Source of the DNA: Pelosinus fermentans
GTDB taxonomy: Bacteria > Bacillota > Negativicutes > DSM-13327
NCBI GenBank assembly: GCA_002434245.1
Contig: DJJR01000004.1
Coordinates: 133,215 to 149,701, forward strand
DNA length: 16,487 bases
Direction of reading: 5' to 3'
In this document: one piece after another, positions 8,560 through 14,498 of the stretch
Layout: every line of letters begins with the position of its first letter
Position numbering within the stretch: the stretch's first letter is position 1
Notes under the pieces: generated by a model
The model's database searches: none
What the model was told of the DNA's origin: nothing
The model's input: only the letters and a program-made list of their open reading frames with translations
Position numbers and translations under genes: made by a program

Positions 8560-8623
8560 TATAAATCCTCCCAGCAAAATCATATATAGATATTTTACCA
8601 AAATATTCCTTTTTATAAAGCAT

Positions 8624-8689
8624 AAAAATACCCGGTTGCATAAAAAGGATACAAATAAAATTGTATATCATTTATTTTATGCAACCAGG
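8624..8689 (-). terminator. Riboswitch expression platform: intrinsic terminator
   Basis: On the minus strand, CCTGGTTGCATAAAA (8689-8675) pairs with TTTTATGCAACCGGG (8645-8631), 15 bp with one U-G pair, followed by TATTTTT. An inner hairpin (ATACAA/TTGTAT, 8666-8649) folds in the loop. The 5' arm includes the GGTTGC that forms the 3' part of the cyclic di-GMP aptamer, so the terminator and the ligand-bound aptamer exclude each other. This predicts an ON switch. Confidence 0.85.
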
Positions 8690-8752
8690 CAGTCATAGAA
8701 TAGTTCTTTAGACCCACGGCTTTGCGTCCTTATCTTTCGACAAGTTTGCCAA
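8681..8752 (-). promoter_or_regulatory. Cyclic di-GMP-I (GEMM-I) riboswitch aptamer
   Basis: Read on the minus strand the region shows the conserved GEMM-I blocks in order: GGCAAAC; a 6-bp P2 stem CTTGTC-GAAA-GATAAG capped by the GAAA tetraloop; GGACGCAAAGCC; a P3 stem with tetraloop-receptor-like TCTAAAG opposite CTATGAC; and GCCTGGTTGC. By alignment with the Vibrio Vc2 aptamer, the base at the position called G20 is G and that called C92 is C, which fits cyclic di-GMP rather than cGAMP selectivity; this alignment was done by eye. P1 is AU-rich and not clearly defined. It precedes cpaB, so second-messenger control of the whole pilus operon is expected. Confidence 0.92.
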
Positions 8753-8794
8753 TTATAATTTTTTGTTCTAAAACAATTGTAAATATTTATGCTA

Positions 8795-8823
8795 ATAATA
8801 GTTCATTACAGCAAAATATACAA
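8795..8823 (-). promoter_or_regulatory. Probable sigma-A promoter of the tad operon
   Basis: TTGTAT (8823-8818) and TATTAT (8800-8795) with a 17-base spacer on the minus strand. Transcription would begin about 35-45 bases before the riboswitch aptamer, as needed for the aptamer to be in the leader. Both boxes deviate from consensus, consistent with a promoter that depends on further control; the call rests on position and spacing only. Confidence 0.55.
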
Positions 8824-8933
8824 GACCCTTCCGATAAAAATAATAAAAAAATTAGCAAATCATAACAATTATTTGATATCATATAATTGGCAAGAGTGTT
8901 CCGAGTTTTCTTATATTTTTTAAAATTTTATTA

Positions 8934-8978
8934 TATAATGAACATAATGCCAGATAGCAATCTGGTTCCTTTGAAAGG
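8934..8978 (+). promoter_or_regulatory. Putative -10 box and hairpin leader of the prepilin peptidase gene
   Basis: TATAAT at 8934-8939 is a good -10 candidate, but the -35 region is only a weak TTATAT. Downstream a perfect hairpin CCAGAT-AGCA-ATCTGG (8950-8965) and a short CCTTT-G-AAAGG (8968-8978) precede the start codon; the second includes part of the ribosome-binding site GAAAGGCGG. These small hairpins could modulate translation, but no known RNA family is recognised. Confidence 0.35.
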
Positions 8979-8987
8979 CGGACCTCT

Positions 8988-9635
8988 ATGTCTGAACAAA
9001 ATGAATTTTTATGTATGCTTTTATTGTTTGTGATCTTTACACTCATTGTAAGTCAACTACTATCGAAAATAATGCATTATTATTTATGCCAATCCATCTC
9101 TATCTTAGAAAAACCTGAAAAACTGCCAGGCTCTCATATCAAGCGAGAAATAAGCTTGTTTAGTTTGCTTTTTTTCTTTTATAGCCTAAGTTATTATTTA
9201 ATGATTGATGGATTGCAGCTTGCTATTATATGGATCTTCATCACCTTTATGGTATTCATCAGTATCATGGATTTTGAGCAGCAAGTCATATTAGATAATA
9301 TTCTTTTCCCCTTGCTTGTATTAGCCTTATGCTTTTCTCCATTTTTACCAGCGTTACTTTTAAATCGTCTCTTTGCTGCAATAATTGGCGGTGGTATTTT
9401 ATTGTTTTTAGCAATTGTAACCAAAGGCGGTGTTGGAGGAGGTGACATTAAGCTACTTTTTGTCCTTGGACTCTGGCTGGGTATCGATAAATTACTATTT
9501 ACTTTGTTTCTGGGCTTTTTAAGCGGCGGATTGATTAGTGCCGTATTACTGCTCGGAAAGATAAAAAGACCAAAAGACACGATCGCTTACGGTCCCTATT
9601 TCGCACTGAGTGCGATTATCGCTTTATTATGCTAA
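8988..9635 (+). CDS. A24 family type IV prepilin peptidase (TadV/CpaA-like)
   Basis: Polytopic membrane aspartic peptidase of 215 residues that cleaves prepilin leaders after glycine; the Flp and TadE precursors encoded opposite are the obvious substrates. The two catalytic aspartates are visible: Asp95 in SIMDFEQQVILDN and Asp153 in GVGGGDIKLL (GxGD motif). Six or so hydrophobic segments are present. The PilD-type N-terminal methyltransferase region with its CxxC pairs is absent, as in TadV enzymes, though the tail GPYFALSAIIALL resembles PilD/ComC. The ATG has GAAAGGCGG at 6 bases upstream. It is transcribed away from the pilus operon, so it escapes the riboswitch and may be expressed independently. 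Confidence 0.93.
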   Translation: MSEQNEFLCMLLLFVIFTLIVSQLLSKIMHYYLCQSISILEKPEKLPGSHIKREISLFSLLFFFYSLSYYLMIDGLQLAIIWIFITFMVFISIMDFEQQVILDNILFPLLVLALCFSPFLPALLLNRLFAAIIGGGILLFLAIVTKGGVGGGDIKLLFVLGLWLGIDKLLFTLFLGFLSGGLISAVLLLGKIKRPKDTIAYGPYFALSAIIALLC

Positions 9636-9755
9636 AAGGTTCCATCAAACAACGCCTTTCAAATCACTAAGTAAGGCTTATTTTCTCCTCATGAGGGAAT
9701 TCTGTTAAGGGCAGCTTTACTTTTGCCTTAATTAAAGGGTTTTCTCTCATACGAA

Positions 9756-9785
9756 AAGCCTTCTAGCATAACAGCTAGAAGGCTT
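9756..9785. terminator. Probable bidirectional terminator hairpin
   Basis: Perfect 12-bp stem AAGCCTTCTAGC / GCTAGAAGGCTT with a 6-base loop. It is flanked by four As on the left and TTAAATTT on the right, so it can act in both directions. Outer arms TCATACG (9747-9753) and CGTATGA (9793-9799) extend the symmetry with a small internal loop. It is about 120 bases after the prepilin peptidase stop. Confidence 0.6.
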
Positions 9786-9931
9786 AAATTTCCGTATGAT
9801 GCGTTCGACAGTAATCGAATCTGCATATATGGTTTCAATGGCTTTGAACGCTTTACACTTCTTTCTACAATAAGTTAACCAGGCGCAAGACGATCGTAAT
9901 AGAAAATTTATTCGCACCAAAAGGATTCAAT

Positions 9932-9957
9932 AAAACCTGCTACTATAGCATTGCAGG
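9932..9957 (-). terminator. Probable terminator of the heme degradation operon
   Basis: On the minus strand CCTGC and GCAGG form a 5-bp GC-rich stem with a 13-base loop or less, followed by TTTT. It begins 11 bases after the DUF454 stop codon, where the operon would end. The stem is short, so the call is moderate. Confidence 0.45.
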
Positions 9958-9967
9958 CAAACTATCG

Positions 9968-10345
9968 CTATTTTAAAGTCTGCAAAGAAAGAATATAGAA
10001 CGTCACACCCATCCCCAGCAGAGATAATAAAAGGCAGATATACACGTCAGGCAGCAAACTCATGGAAAGCCCCAGTGACCCCCACAGAAAAGATATCGCC
10101 ATAATCTTCGTCTTTCGGTTAATGGCCCGGTAAGTTTGATAATTATAAATATAGCTGCCAAATGTTTTATGGTGAATCAGCCAATTATACAATCGGTTGG
10201 AACTGCGAGCAAAGCAATACGCAGTGAGTAAGAGAAAAGGCACTGTTGGCAGCAGGGGAAGAAAGATACCCAGAATGCCAAGGAATAATGAAAGACAACC
10301 CACCGCTATTAAAATATATTTTTTAATGATTTTGCCAGGATACAT
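9968..10345 (-). CDS. DUF454 (YbaN family) inner-membrane protein
   Basis: Small membrane protein of the DUF454/YbaN family, 125 residues, function not established. Recognised by the N-terminal hydrophobic hairpin with GIFLPLLPTVPFLLLTA followed by the conserved CFARSSNRLYNWL and HKTFGSYI segments (about residues 28-68), then two further membrane spans. The ATG at 10345 is 8 bases after GAGGTG; a TTG one codon earlier is an alternative. It is last in a Fur-controlled unit, 25 bases after the heme enzyme gene. DUF454 genes commonly accompany heme or iron genes, so a role linked to heme handling is plausible but unproven. Confidence 0.88.
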   Translation of the reverse strand: MYPGKIIKKYILIAVGCLSLFLGILGIFLPLLPTVPFLLLTAYCFARSSNRLYNWLIHHKTFGSYIYNYQTYRAINRKTKIMAISFLWGSLGLSMSLLPDVYICLLLSLLGMGVTFYILSLQTLK

Positions 10346-10370
10346 CAATCTAGCACCTCATAATCGTTCA

Positions 10371-11849
10371 TCAGAATCTATTTTCTCTACCAGACAGAGA
10401 AATTGCCGGATGCCCCGGCGGCATAACCTTACCTCCCAGAAGCTGCGCCTTTTGGTTCTGTGCAGCGATTCCCTGCACGGCAATGTTGTGTTTTTGCAGC
10501 AAAACAAATTCTACACATTCCACCGTAGTTTGGGCGATGTTAACCTGCCAGAACTGACCGGACACGGTCAGACGATAAACACCGTCATATTGCACAAGCC
10601 CTCTTTGTTCCCAAAGGTCATAGAGCCATTTTAATTCTGCCAGCCGACTATCCGCTTGAATCAATAGCTGTAAATCTAAAAATCCGCGTTCCAGTTGGTC
10701 CAATATGCTATTGATAACAGACTGCACCGGCGGCTGTATCATCATAGCCATGAACGGTTTTATCCCTTCCATAACCATGCTTTGGTACGGCTTTAGTCCT
10801 CGGTGAAGCATCGTGGAATAACCGCCTACATTACCGCCTGCCCCGCAGCCAAAGGAGAACATGGTGCTCCCCCTCTTCGCCAGCGTATTATAAAGGCTCC
10901 GTTCCCTATTATTTCGCCGCCAATGACAAACACTAAGACGTGAAAAACCACGTTTTTCTACAAATTCCTGAGCATAGGCATACATTTGGGCCTGCTGAGA
11001 AGTACTGGCCGCAGGAGACATTTTTCCTGCCAATATCTGTTTTTCTAACTCACTGTCGTAAAATACATTGAGCTGGTATAAATCCATACCGTCAACCACA
11101 GAATCGGTTAGAATCTGCAAATCTTCCTCCCATGCCTTCATATCCTGATCAGGCAAGCCATAGATAAGGTCAACAATAACAGAACATTGGTGATAAGCTT
11201 TCAATTCAGTCAACCGCTTCAGTAAAGTTTCCTGATCATCCACCCGTCCCAATTGACGGCGAACTTTCGTATGAAATGATTGTACGCCAATCGATACACG
11301 ATTGACACCGTTCTCCATCCAAACATCCATTTTTTCCGGTATTAGATCGCTGCTTCTGCCTTCCAGAGTCAATTCATAGTCGCCAGCCAGCGGCAAACAG
11401 CGACGAATTGTCTTTAGCAGCCTGCGAGCATTATGCGGAGATAGTGAGGTAGGGGTTCCGCCGCCGATAAAGACGGCATGGATCAGCCCATCCTTTAGTT
11501 GAGGAAAATCGGCATCGTTTTCTAACTCTCGAATCAGACAGTCGATATAGTAGTCCTCCGCTGTTTGGTTGACTGCATTTTGAAAAAAGTTGCAATACAA
11601 ACATTTGGTCTGGCAAAACGGAATATGAATATAAGCTGCTCGCTCCGTTTTTTCAGCCGGCGGCTGATCCATAACCTGACGCCACAATGCTTGCGCTTGA
11701 CCGGGTGACACAGGACGGCCCTGCATACCTGCATGCACTACCCTTTTTTGAGAAAAAGCTCCCGTCAGGGGATCCGCCTTTTCAAACCCCAGCTGCAGGG
11801 CTTTATCTTCCGCCGATAGTGTTTGAAATAAGTCTTGTAGTTTCATCAT
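10371..11849 (-). CDS. hutW: HutW/HmuW-type radical SAM enzyme, anaerobic heme degradation
   Basis: Radical SAM protein of the HemN-like HutW/ChuW/HmuW group, 492 residues. Family members open the porphyrin ring of heme without oxygen, methylating it and releasing iron. The iron-sulfur motif CQTKCLYC (CX3CX2C, about residues 79-86) is intact, followed by GGGTPTSLS (about 129-137, SAM binding), LEGRSSDL, GVQSFHTKVRRQLGR and the LIYGLPDQ block. A conserved-looking glycine-rich FGCGAGGNVGGYSTM occurs in the C-terminal half, typical of HutW-type sequences. ATG 11849 overlaps the flavodoxin stop (TGATG) and is 8 bases from GGAG; GTG 11852 is an alternative. The neighbouring flavodoxin is the likely electron donor. 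HemN or HemW are less likely given this context. Confidence 0.88.
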   Translation of the reverse strand: MMKLQDLFQTLSAEDKALQLGFEKADPLTGAFSQKRVVHAGMQGRPVSPGQAQALWRQVMDQPPAEKTERAAYIHIPFCQTKCLYCNFFQNAVNQTAEDYYIDCLIRELENDADFPQLKDGLIHAVFIGGGTPTSLSPHNARRLLKTIRRCLPLAGDYELTLEGRSSDLIPEKMDVWMENGVNRVSIGVQSFHTKVRRQLGRVDDQETLLKRLTELKAYHQCSVIVDLIYGLPDQDMKAWEEDLQILTDSVVDGMDLYQLNVFYDSELEKQILAGKMSPAASTSQQAQMYAYAQEFVEKRGFSRLSVCHWRRNNRERSLYNTLAKRGSTMFSFGCGAGGNVGGYSTMLHRGLKPYQSMVMEGIKPFMAMMIQPPVQSVINSILDQLERGFLDLQLLIQADSRLAELKWLYDLWEQRGLVQYDGVYRLTVSGQFWQVNIAQTTVECVEFVLLQKHNIAVQGIAAQNQKAQLLGGKVMPPGHPAISLSGRENRF

Positions 11850-12373
11850 CACATGTTCTCCACTCGCTTAACGGTTTCCGCGGCAAATACTTTAGCAGCT
11901 GCCACATCTGCTTCATTGGGGTGCTTTTTTGCCTCCTCATGAATAGCTTCCCGTTTTTCATCCACCGCATGAGGATGTCCGGGAGGAAACATTCTTTTCA
12001 TTTGTTCAATCAGCTGCGGATCAACTTTTCCCTGACAGATAAAACTATGTACCAGAGGATTTTCGCCAGGACAAAGCGCCGACGCATTACGCAAGCTGTC
12101 AGCCGCGTGTTGTGAACACGGATCTGCCCCTAAAGTGGCAAACAATGCAATATGCGGATGGCTTAATTGCCGCAGAAGCTGCTGCGTCTGTTGATCGGCT
12201 GTCCCCCTGTCAACCCAGAAACCGATAAATAAGCAATCATAACCATTCAAATCAGTTGGTGCTTCGTCAATCGACCTGCAGGGAGTCCCTGCAGGCAAGG
12301 CACTGCAGATAGCTTCTGCTATCTTTTTTGTATTTCCAGTACGGGATGAGTACAAAACAATATATTTTTTCAT
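11849..12373 (-). CDS. Flavodoxin family protein (HmuF/BilS-like)
   Basis: FMN-binding flavodoxin-like protein of 174 residues. The N-terminal IVLYSSRTGNTKKIAEAI (about residues 4-21) is the phosphate-binding loop; GFWVDRGTADQQ (about 51-62) and FATLGADPCS (about 98-107) match further FMN contacts. The C-terminal extension includes PPGHPHAVDEK and a helix rich in Ala, Lys and Glu, as in flavodoxins found with radical SAM heme enzymes or bilirubin reductase genes. It overlaps the hutW-like gene, so it probably supplies electrons to that enzyme. Start ATG 12373 follows AAAGGA by about 10 bases. Whether it is HmuF-like or BilS-like cannot be settled from the sequence alone. Confidence 0.85.
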   Translation of the reverse strand: MKKYIVLYSSRTGNTKKIAEAICSALPAGTPCRSIDEAPTDLNGYDCLFIGFWVDRGTADQQTQQLLRQLSHPHIALFATLGADPCSQHAADSLRNASALCPGENPLVHSFICQGKVDPQLIEQMKRMFPPGHPHAVDEKREAIHEEAKKHPNEADVAAAKVFAAETVKRVENM

Positions 12374-12434
12374 ATATAAGCATTCCTTTCATCTTATCAA
12401 TATAACCAACACAAAGTTGTAAACGCATTCACTC

Positions 12435-13523
12435 CTACCTTTTATAAAGAAAACCAGCCAAAACATTCATAGCTTCCTCAATCTGCGCACCAGGATTCAC
12501 TGCAAACAGGGAAAAAGGAAGAGAGTATACATAATTTTGCTGAACAGCGTGGAGTCCTTGCAACAGCGAATCATGCAACAGCTGAATACCCTGATTTTCT
12601 TTTTCACCAAAGCGATGGTCAATGACTAAGACAACGTCGGGCTGAACTGCAATGATTCCCTTATAATCCAATGGTGCATACGCTACTTTTTCATCCATAG
12701 GTGTTAGTAAATCGGCCACATTCACTCCTCCTAGCCGTTTTACCATATCACCGATGAAACTTGTCGATAATGCTGCATACAATCCATCTGCAATCGCCCA
12801 TACAATAAGAACCCTTGGCGAAGACTGCCCGCTAGTTTGTTCAATTAATGTCTGCCTATGTTGTTCAATAGCAGCAATTTTTTGAGCGGCAAGGTTTGGT
12901 TTTCCATTTAGCTCTCCATAAAAATGTAAAGCTTCCAAAACATCTGCATAGTGAGCAAATGTCTGCAGCATCGTTGGAATACCTTTCCTTTCCAGAACAG
13001 CTGCCAGCGACTGATGCGCCGGAAAAGCCATCCCTATAACCAAATCCGGTTTCATCTCCAGAATACGGTCTAAATCAGGCTTGCAAGGCAGCCCTACTGT
13101 AGGAATATGTTTAATTTTGTCCCGCAGCGCAGCCGACAATATCTCGCAAGTTCCTCGCCCAACCGGCTCACCACCTGTTTCAATATACAGCCCTAAGTTA
13201 GATGAATTCAGAATAATAACACGCTGCGGTTGGCTGGGGATTGTTAAAAGCCTTCCCATACTGTCAGTTACCATACGATTCTGCATACCACTGATTCTTC
13301 TAAGTCCATTCCGTGACAAGTCCCGTTCCTTAATCAAAGATTCTCCATTTCGCTGCACAACTTGAACGGCACCGCATTTAAAACATTTAATTTCAATTTT
13401 CTCTACTGCGCCGCGAAATAACATGCTATGGCAAAAGGCACACCGAACGGAGCGCAATGCCTCCGGCGTTTCGTTCCATAAATCCTGTACAGTTCCGTCA
13501 TAGCCAAGCATACAACAACTCAC
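12435..13523 (-). CDS. Zinc-ribbon / periplasmic-binding-protein fusion, no signal peptide
   Basis: A 362-residue protein with two parts. Residues 24-56 form a Com-like (Mu Com) zinc ribbon: VRCAFCHSMLFRG and IEIKCFKCG give Cys28, Cys31, Cys47 and Cys50. From about residue 92 the protein matches the class III substrate-binding family (PF01497, BtuF/FepB type): IPSQPQRVIIL, ILEMKPDLVIG (about 154-164), later ALSTSFIGDMVKRLGGVNVA and IIAVQPDVVLVID. There is no signal peptide or lipobox, so the product should stay in the cytoplasm. Start is uncertain: GTG 13523 is only 1 base from AAGGAG, ATG 13511 is 13 bases from it. First gene of a Fur-controlled unit with flavodoxin and heme-opening enzyme; an intracellular heme or metal binding, chaperone or sensing role is a guess. 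Confidence 0.82.
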   Translation of the reverse strand: MSCCMLGYDGTVQDLWNETPEALRSVRCAFCHSMLFRGAVEKIEIKCFKCGAVQVVQRNGESLIKERDLSRNGLRRISGMQNRMVTDSMGRLLTIPSQPQRVIILNSSNLGLYIETGGEPVGRGTCEILSAALRDKIKHIPTVGLPCKPDLDRILEMKPDLVIGMAFPAHQSLAAVLERKGIPTMLQTFAHYADVLEALHFYGELNGKPNLAAQKIAAIEQHRQTLIEQTSGQSSPRVLIVWAIADGLYAALSTSFIGDMVKRLGGVNVADLLTPMDEKVAYAPLDYKGIIAVQPDVVLVIDHRFGEKENQGIQLLHDSLLQGLHAVQQNYVYSLPFSLFAVNPGAQIEEAMNVLAGFLYKR

Positions 13524-13536
13524 ACTCCTTATTTAT

Positions 13537-13573
13537 AAAAAAAACTCCGCGCGTATTTATTTACGCAGCGGAG
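13537..13573 (-). terminator. Strong intrinsic terminator inside the operon leader
   Basis: On the minus strand CTCCGC-T-GCGTA, loop AATAAA, TACGC-GCGGAG gives an 11-bp GC-rich stem with one bulge, followed by eight Ts. It lies between the Fur-controlled promoter and the first gene, so it would stop transcription before the fusion gene unless antitermination occurs. It ends 13 bases before the GTG start. Confidence 0.85.
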
Positions 13574-13641
13574 CTCCTGGCTCTCTTTTAAATAAAAAAC
13601 AATCATTTTCTCGAACTCATATATTCCTACATGAGTACTCG
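13571..13641 (-). promoter_or_regulatory. Structured leader with possible antiterminator
   Basis: Upstream of the terminator the leader can form CGA-ACTCAT/ATGAGT-TCG (13641-13612, 9 bp with a 2-base bulge) and a small GAGC-CAGGA-GCTC hairpin (13583-13571). The second uses the CTC that begins the terminator's 5' arm, so the two cannot coexist. A five-codon mini-ORF (ATG AGT TCG AGA AAA TGA) with AGGA upstream is also present. No known riboswitch class was recognised. Confidence 0.45.
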
Positions 13642-13650
13642 TCTAAGAGA

Positions 13651-13680
13651 ATTATAATACTACATGATAATAATTGTCAA
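13651..13680 (-). promoter_or_regulatory. Consensus sigma-A promoter of the heme degradation unit
   Basis: Perfect TTGACA (13680-13675) and TATAAT (13656-13651) boxes with an 18-base spacer on the minus strand. It starts 13 bases after the tonB stop codon and would produce a leader of roughly 120 bases before the fusion gene. The Fur box overlaps the -35 box and spacer. Confidence 0.85.
13665..13679. promoter_or_regulatory. Fur box
   Basis: TGATAATAATTGTCA matches the 7-1-7 Fur consensus TGATAATNATTATCA at all but one defined position. It overlaps the -35 box and spacer of the promoter, so an iron-loaded Fur would block it; the genes are therefore expected to be expressed in iron limitation. 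Confidence 0.8.
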
Positions 13681-13692
13681 TAGTTATACTTT

Positions 13693-14481
13693 TTAAGGCT
13701 GAAAATATATTCTTTTAGTAAAATACATTTTCACGTTATGATTTTGGTAGTAAATCGGTGCAAACTGCATTTTCCGCAGGGCTTGCATTGCAGACTCCTT
13801 AAATCCAAGGTTGGGAACAGAATTTAATATTTCCACACTTTCCACAGATCCATCTAACCCTACCAATATTTTAGCCTGTACACTTACTACACGACTATAA
13901 CCAATAGAACGGGCCTCTTCCGGATACCTGGCATCGGCATCTCGAATAATTGTATAGGATATTCCTTCTGCATTTAACGCAGTATAACTGCCATCGCCAT
14001 TTGACAAAAAATTACCGTTGCTAAAAATCCCATTCTCCGCTCCTTGACCTAAGGATTGATTTGCTGTACCTGCTTGCCCACCGGTATTTAGACCTGTTCC
14101 CTCTGATAAATTCGTGCTATTTCCGGTTATCTGGCTGTTATTTGTATTTGTTTCTTCCAGCTGAGCTGTTTCCAATCCTTTGCTTGGCTTTATGAATCGC
14201 TCCTTTTTTTCTGGTTCATATACAGAAGTATCCTTTTGCGCTAAAACACTCTTACCTGCAGCTGAATTTGAAAAAATTGCTGTATCTTCAGAACGACTGT
14301 GACTGCCGCTGTCTTGCACATTAGCCTCACTCAAATTGACAAACTGTACACTAAACTCACCGTTGTTGCTCATTTTAGCCGGAGAAGTTTGAAAACCAAA
14401 GCAGGAGATCAATAGAATAACAAAACCATGTATCCCAAATGAAATTAAAAAATATTTATTCCAGTATCCACGCTCCACCAT
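13693..14481 (-). CDS. tonB: TonB energy-transducing protein
   Basis: Inner-membrane anchored protein of 262 residues that links proton motive force to outer-membrane receptors. The single N-terminal span (about 10-30) carries Ser14 and His18, the SxxxH motif needed for contact with ExbB/ExbD. The C-terminal TonB domain (about 180-262) is clear: YPEEARSIGYSRVVSVQAKI, then LVGLDGSVESVEILNS, and ALRKMQFAP. The linker (about 55-170) is rich in Ser, Asn, Gly, Gln and Thr, and lacks the usual Pro-Lys/Pro-Glu repeats. ATG 14481 has AAGGAG at 6 bases and is 17 bases from the receptor stop, so both genes are probably co-transcribed. No exbB or exbD is in the window. Confidence 0.92.
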   Translation of the reverse strand: MVERGYWNKYFLISFGIHGFVILLISCFGFQTSPAKMSNNGEFSVQFVNLSEANVQDSGSHSRSEDTAIFSNSAAGKSVLAQKDTSVYEPEKKERFIKPSKGLETAQLEETNTNNSQITGNSTNLSEGTGLNTGGQAGTANQSLGQGAENGIFSNGNFLSNGDGSYTALNAEGISYTIIRDADARYPEEARSIGYSRVVSVQAKILVGLDGSVESVEILNSVPNLGFKESAMQALRKMQFAPIYYQNHNVKMYFTKRIYFQP

Positions 14482-14498
14482 TTCTTGCTCCTTTTCGC

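Larger units (their letters stand above)
9636..9967. other. Intergenic stretch with terminators, no gene seen
   Basis: About 330 bases between the prepilin peptidase and DUF454 genes. It holds a weak GCCTT/AAGGC hairpin followed by TTATTTTCT just after the peptidase stop (about 9650-9680), a 10-bp palindrome CCTCATGAGG (9687-9696), a long perfect hairpin (9756-9785) and a terminator-like hairpin at 9932-9957. No ORF with a ribosome-binding site, tRNA or known RNA was recognised. Confidence 0.5.

Noticed and set aside
8560..8601. TTG at 8601 as cpaB start
   Set aside because: Possible (AAGGA 5 bases upstream) but it adds an extra hydrophobic N-terminal stretch; TTG 8559 has the better GGGAGG site and a normal CpaB N-terminus. 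Not fully excluded.
8755..8780. TTTACA with TATAAT as tad promoter
   Set aside because: The spacer is 20 bases and transcription would begin inside the aptamer.
9194..9580. 128-codon minus-strand ORF antisense to the prepilin peptidase
   Set aside because: Mirror of a clear membrane protein gene; no ribosome-binding site or family features.
9687..9696. Palindrome CCTCATGAGG as operator
   Set aside because: It lies downstream of a gene with no promoter next to it; a 10-base palindrome can occur by chance.
9801..9900. tRNA-like or attachment-site-like sequence around GTTCGA...TCGAAT
   Set aside because: No cloverleaf, anticodon arm or CCA end could be built, and no integrase is nearby.
13612..13641. 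Known riboswitch (cobalamin, FMN, heme-type) in the leader before the fusion gene
   Set aside because: No conserved motif of the classes I know was found, so it is reported only as a structured leader.
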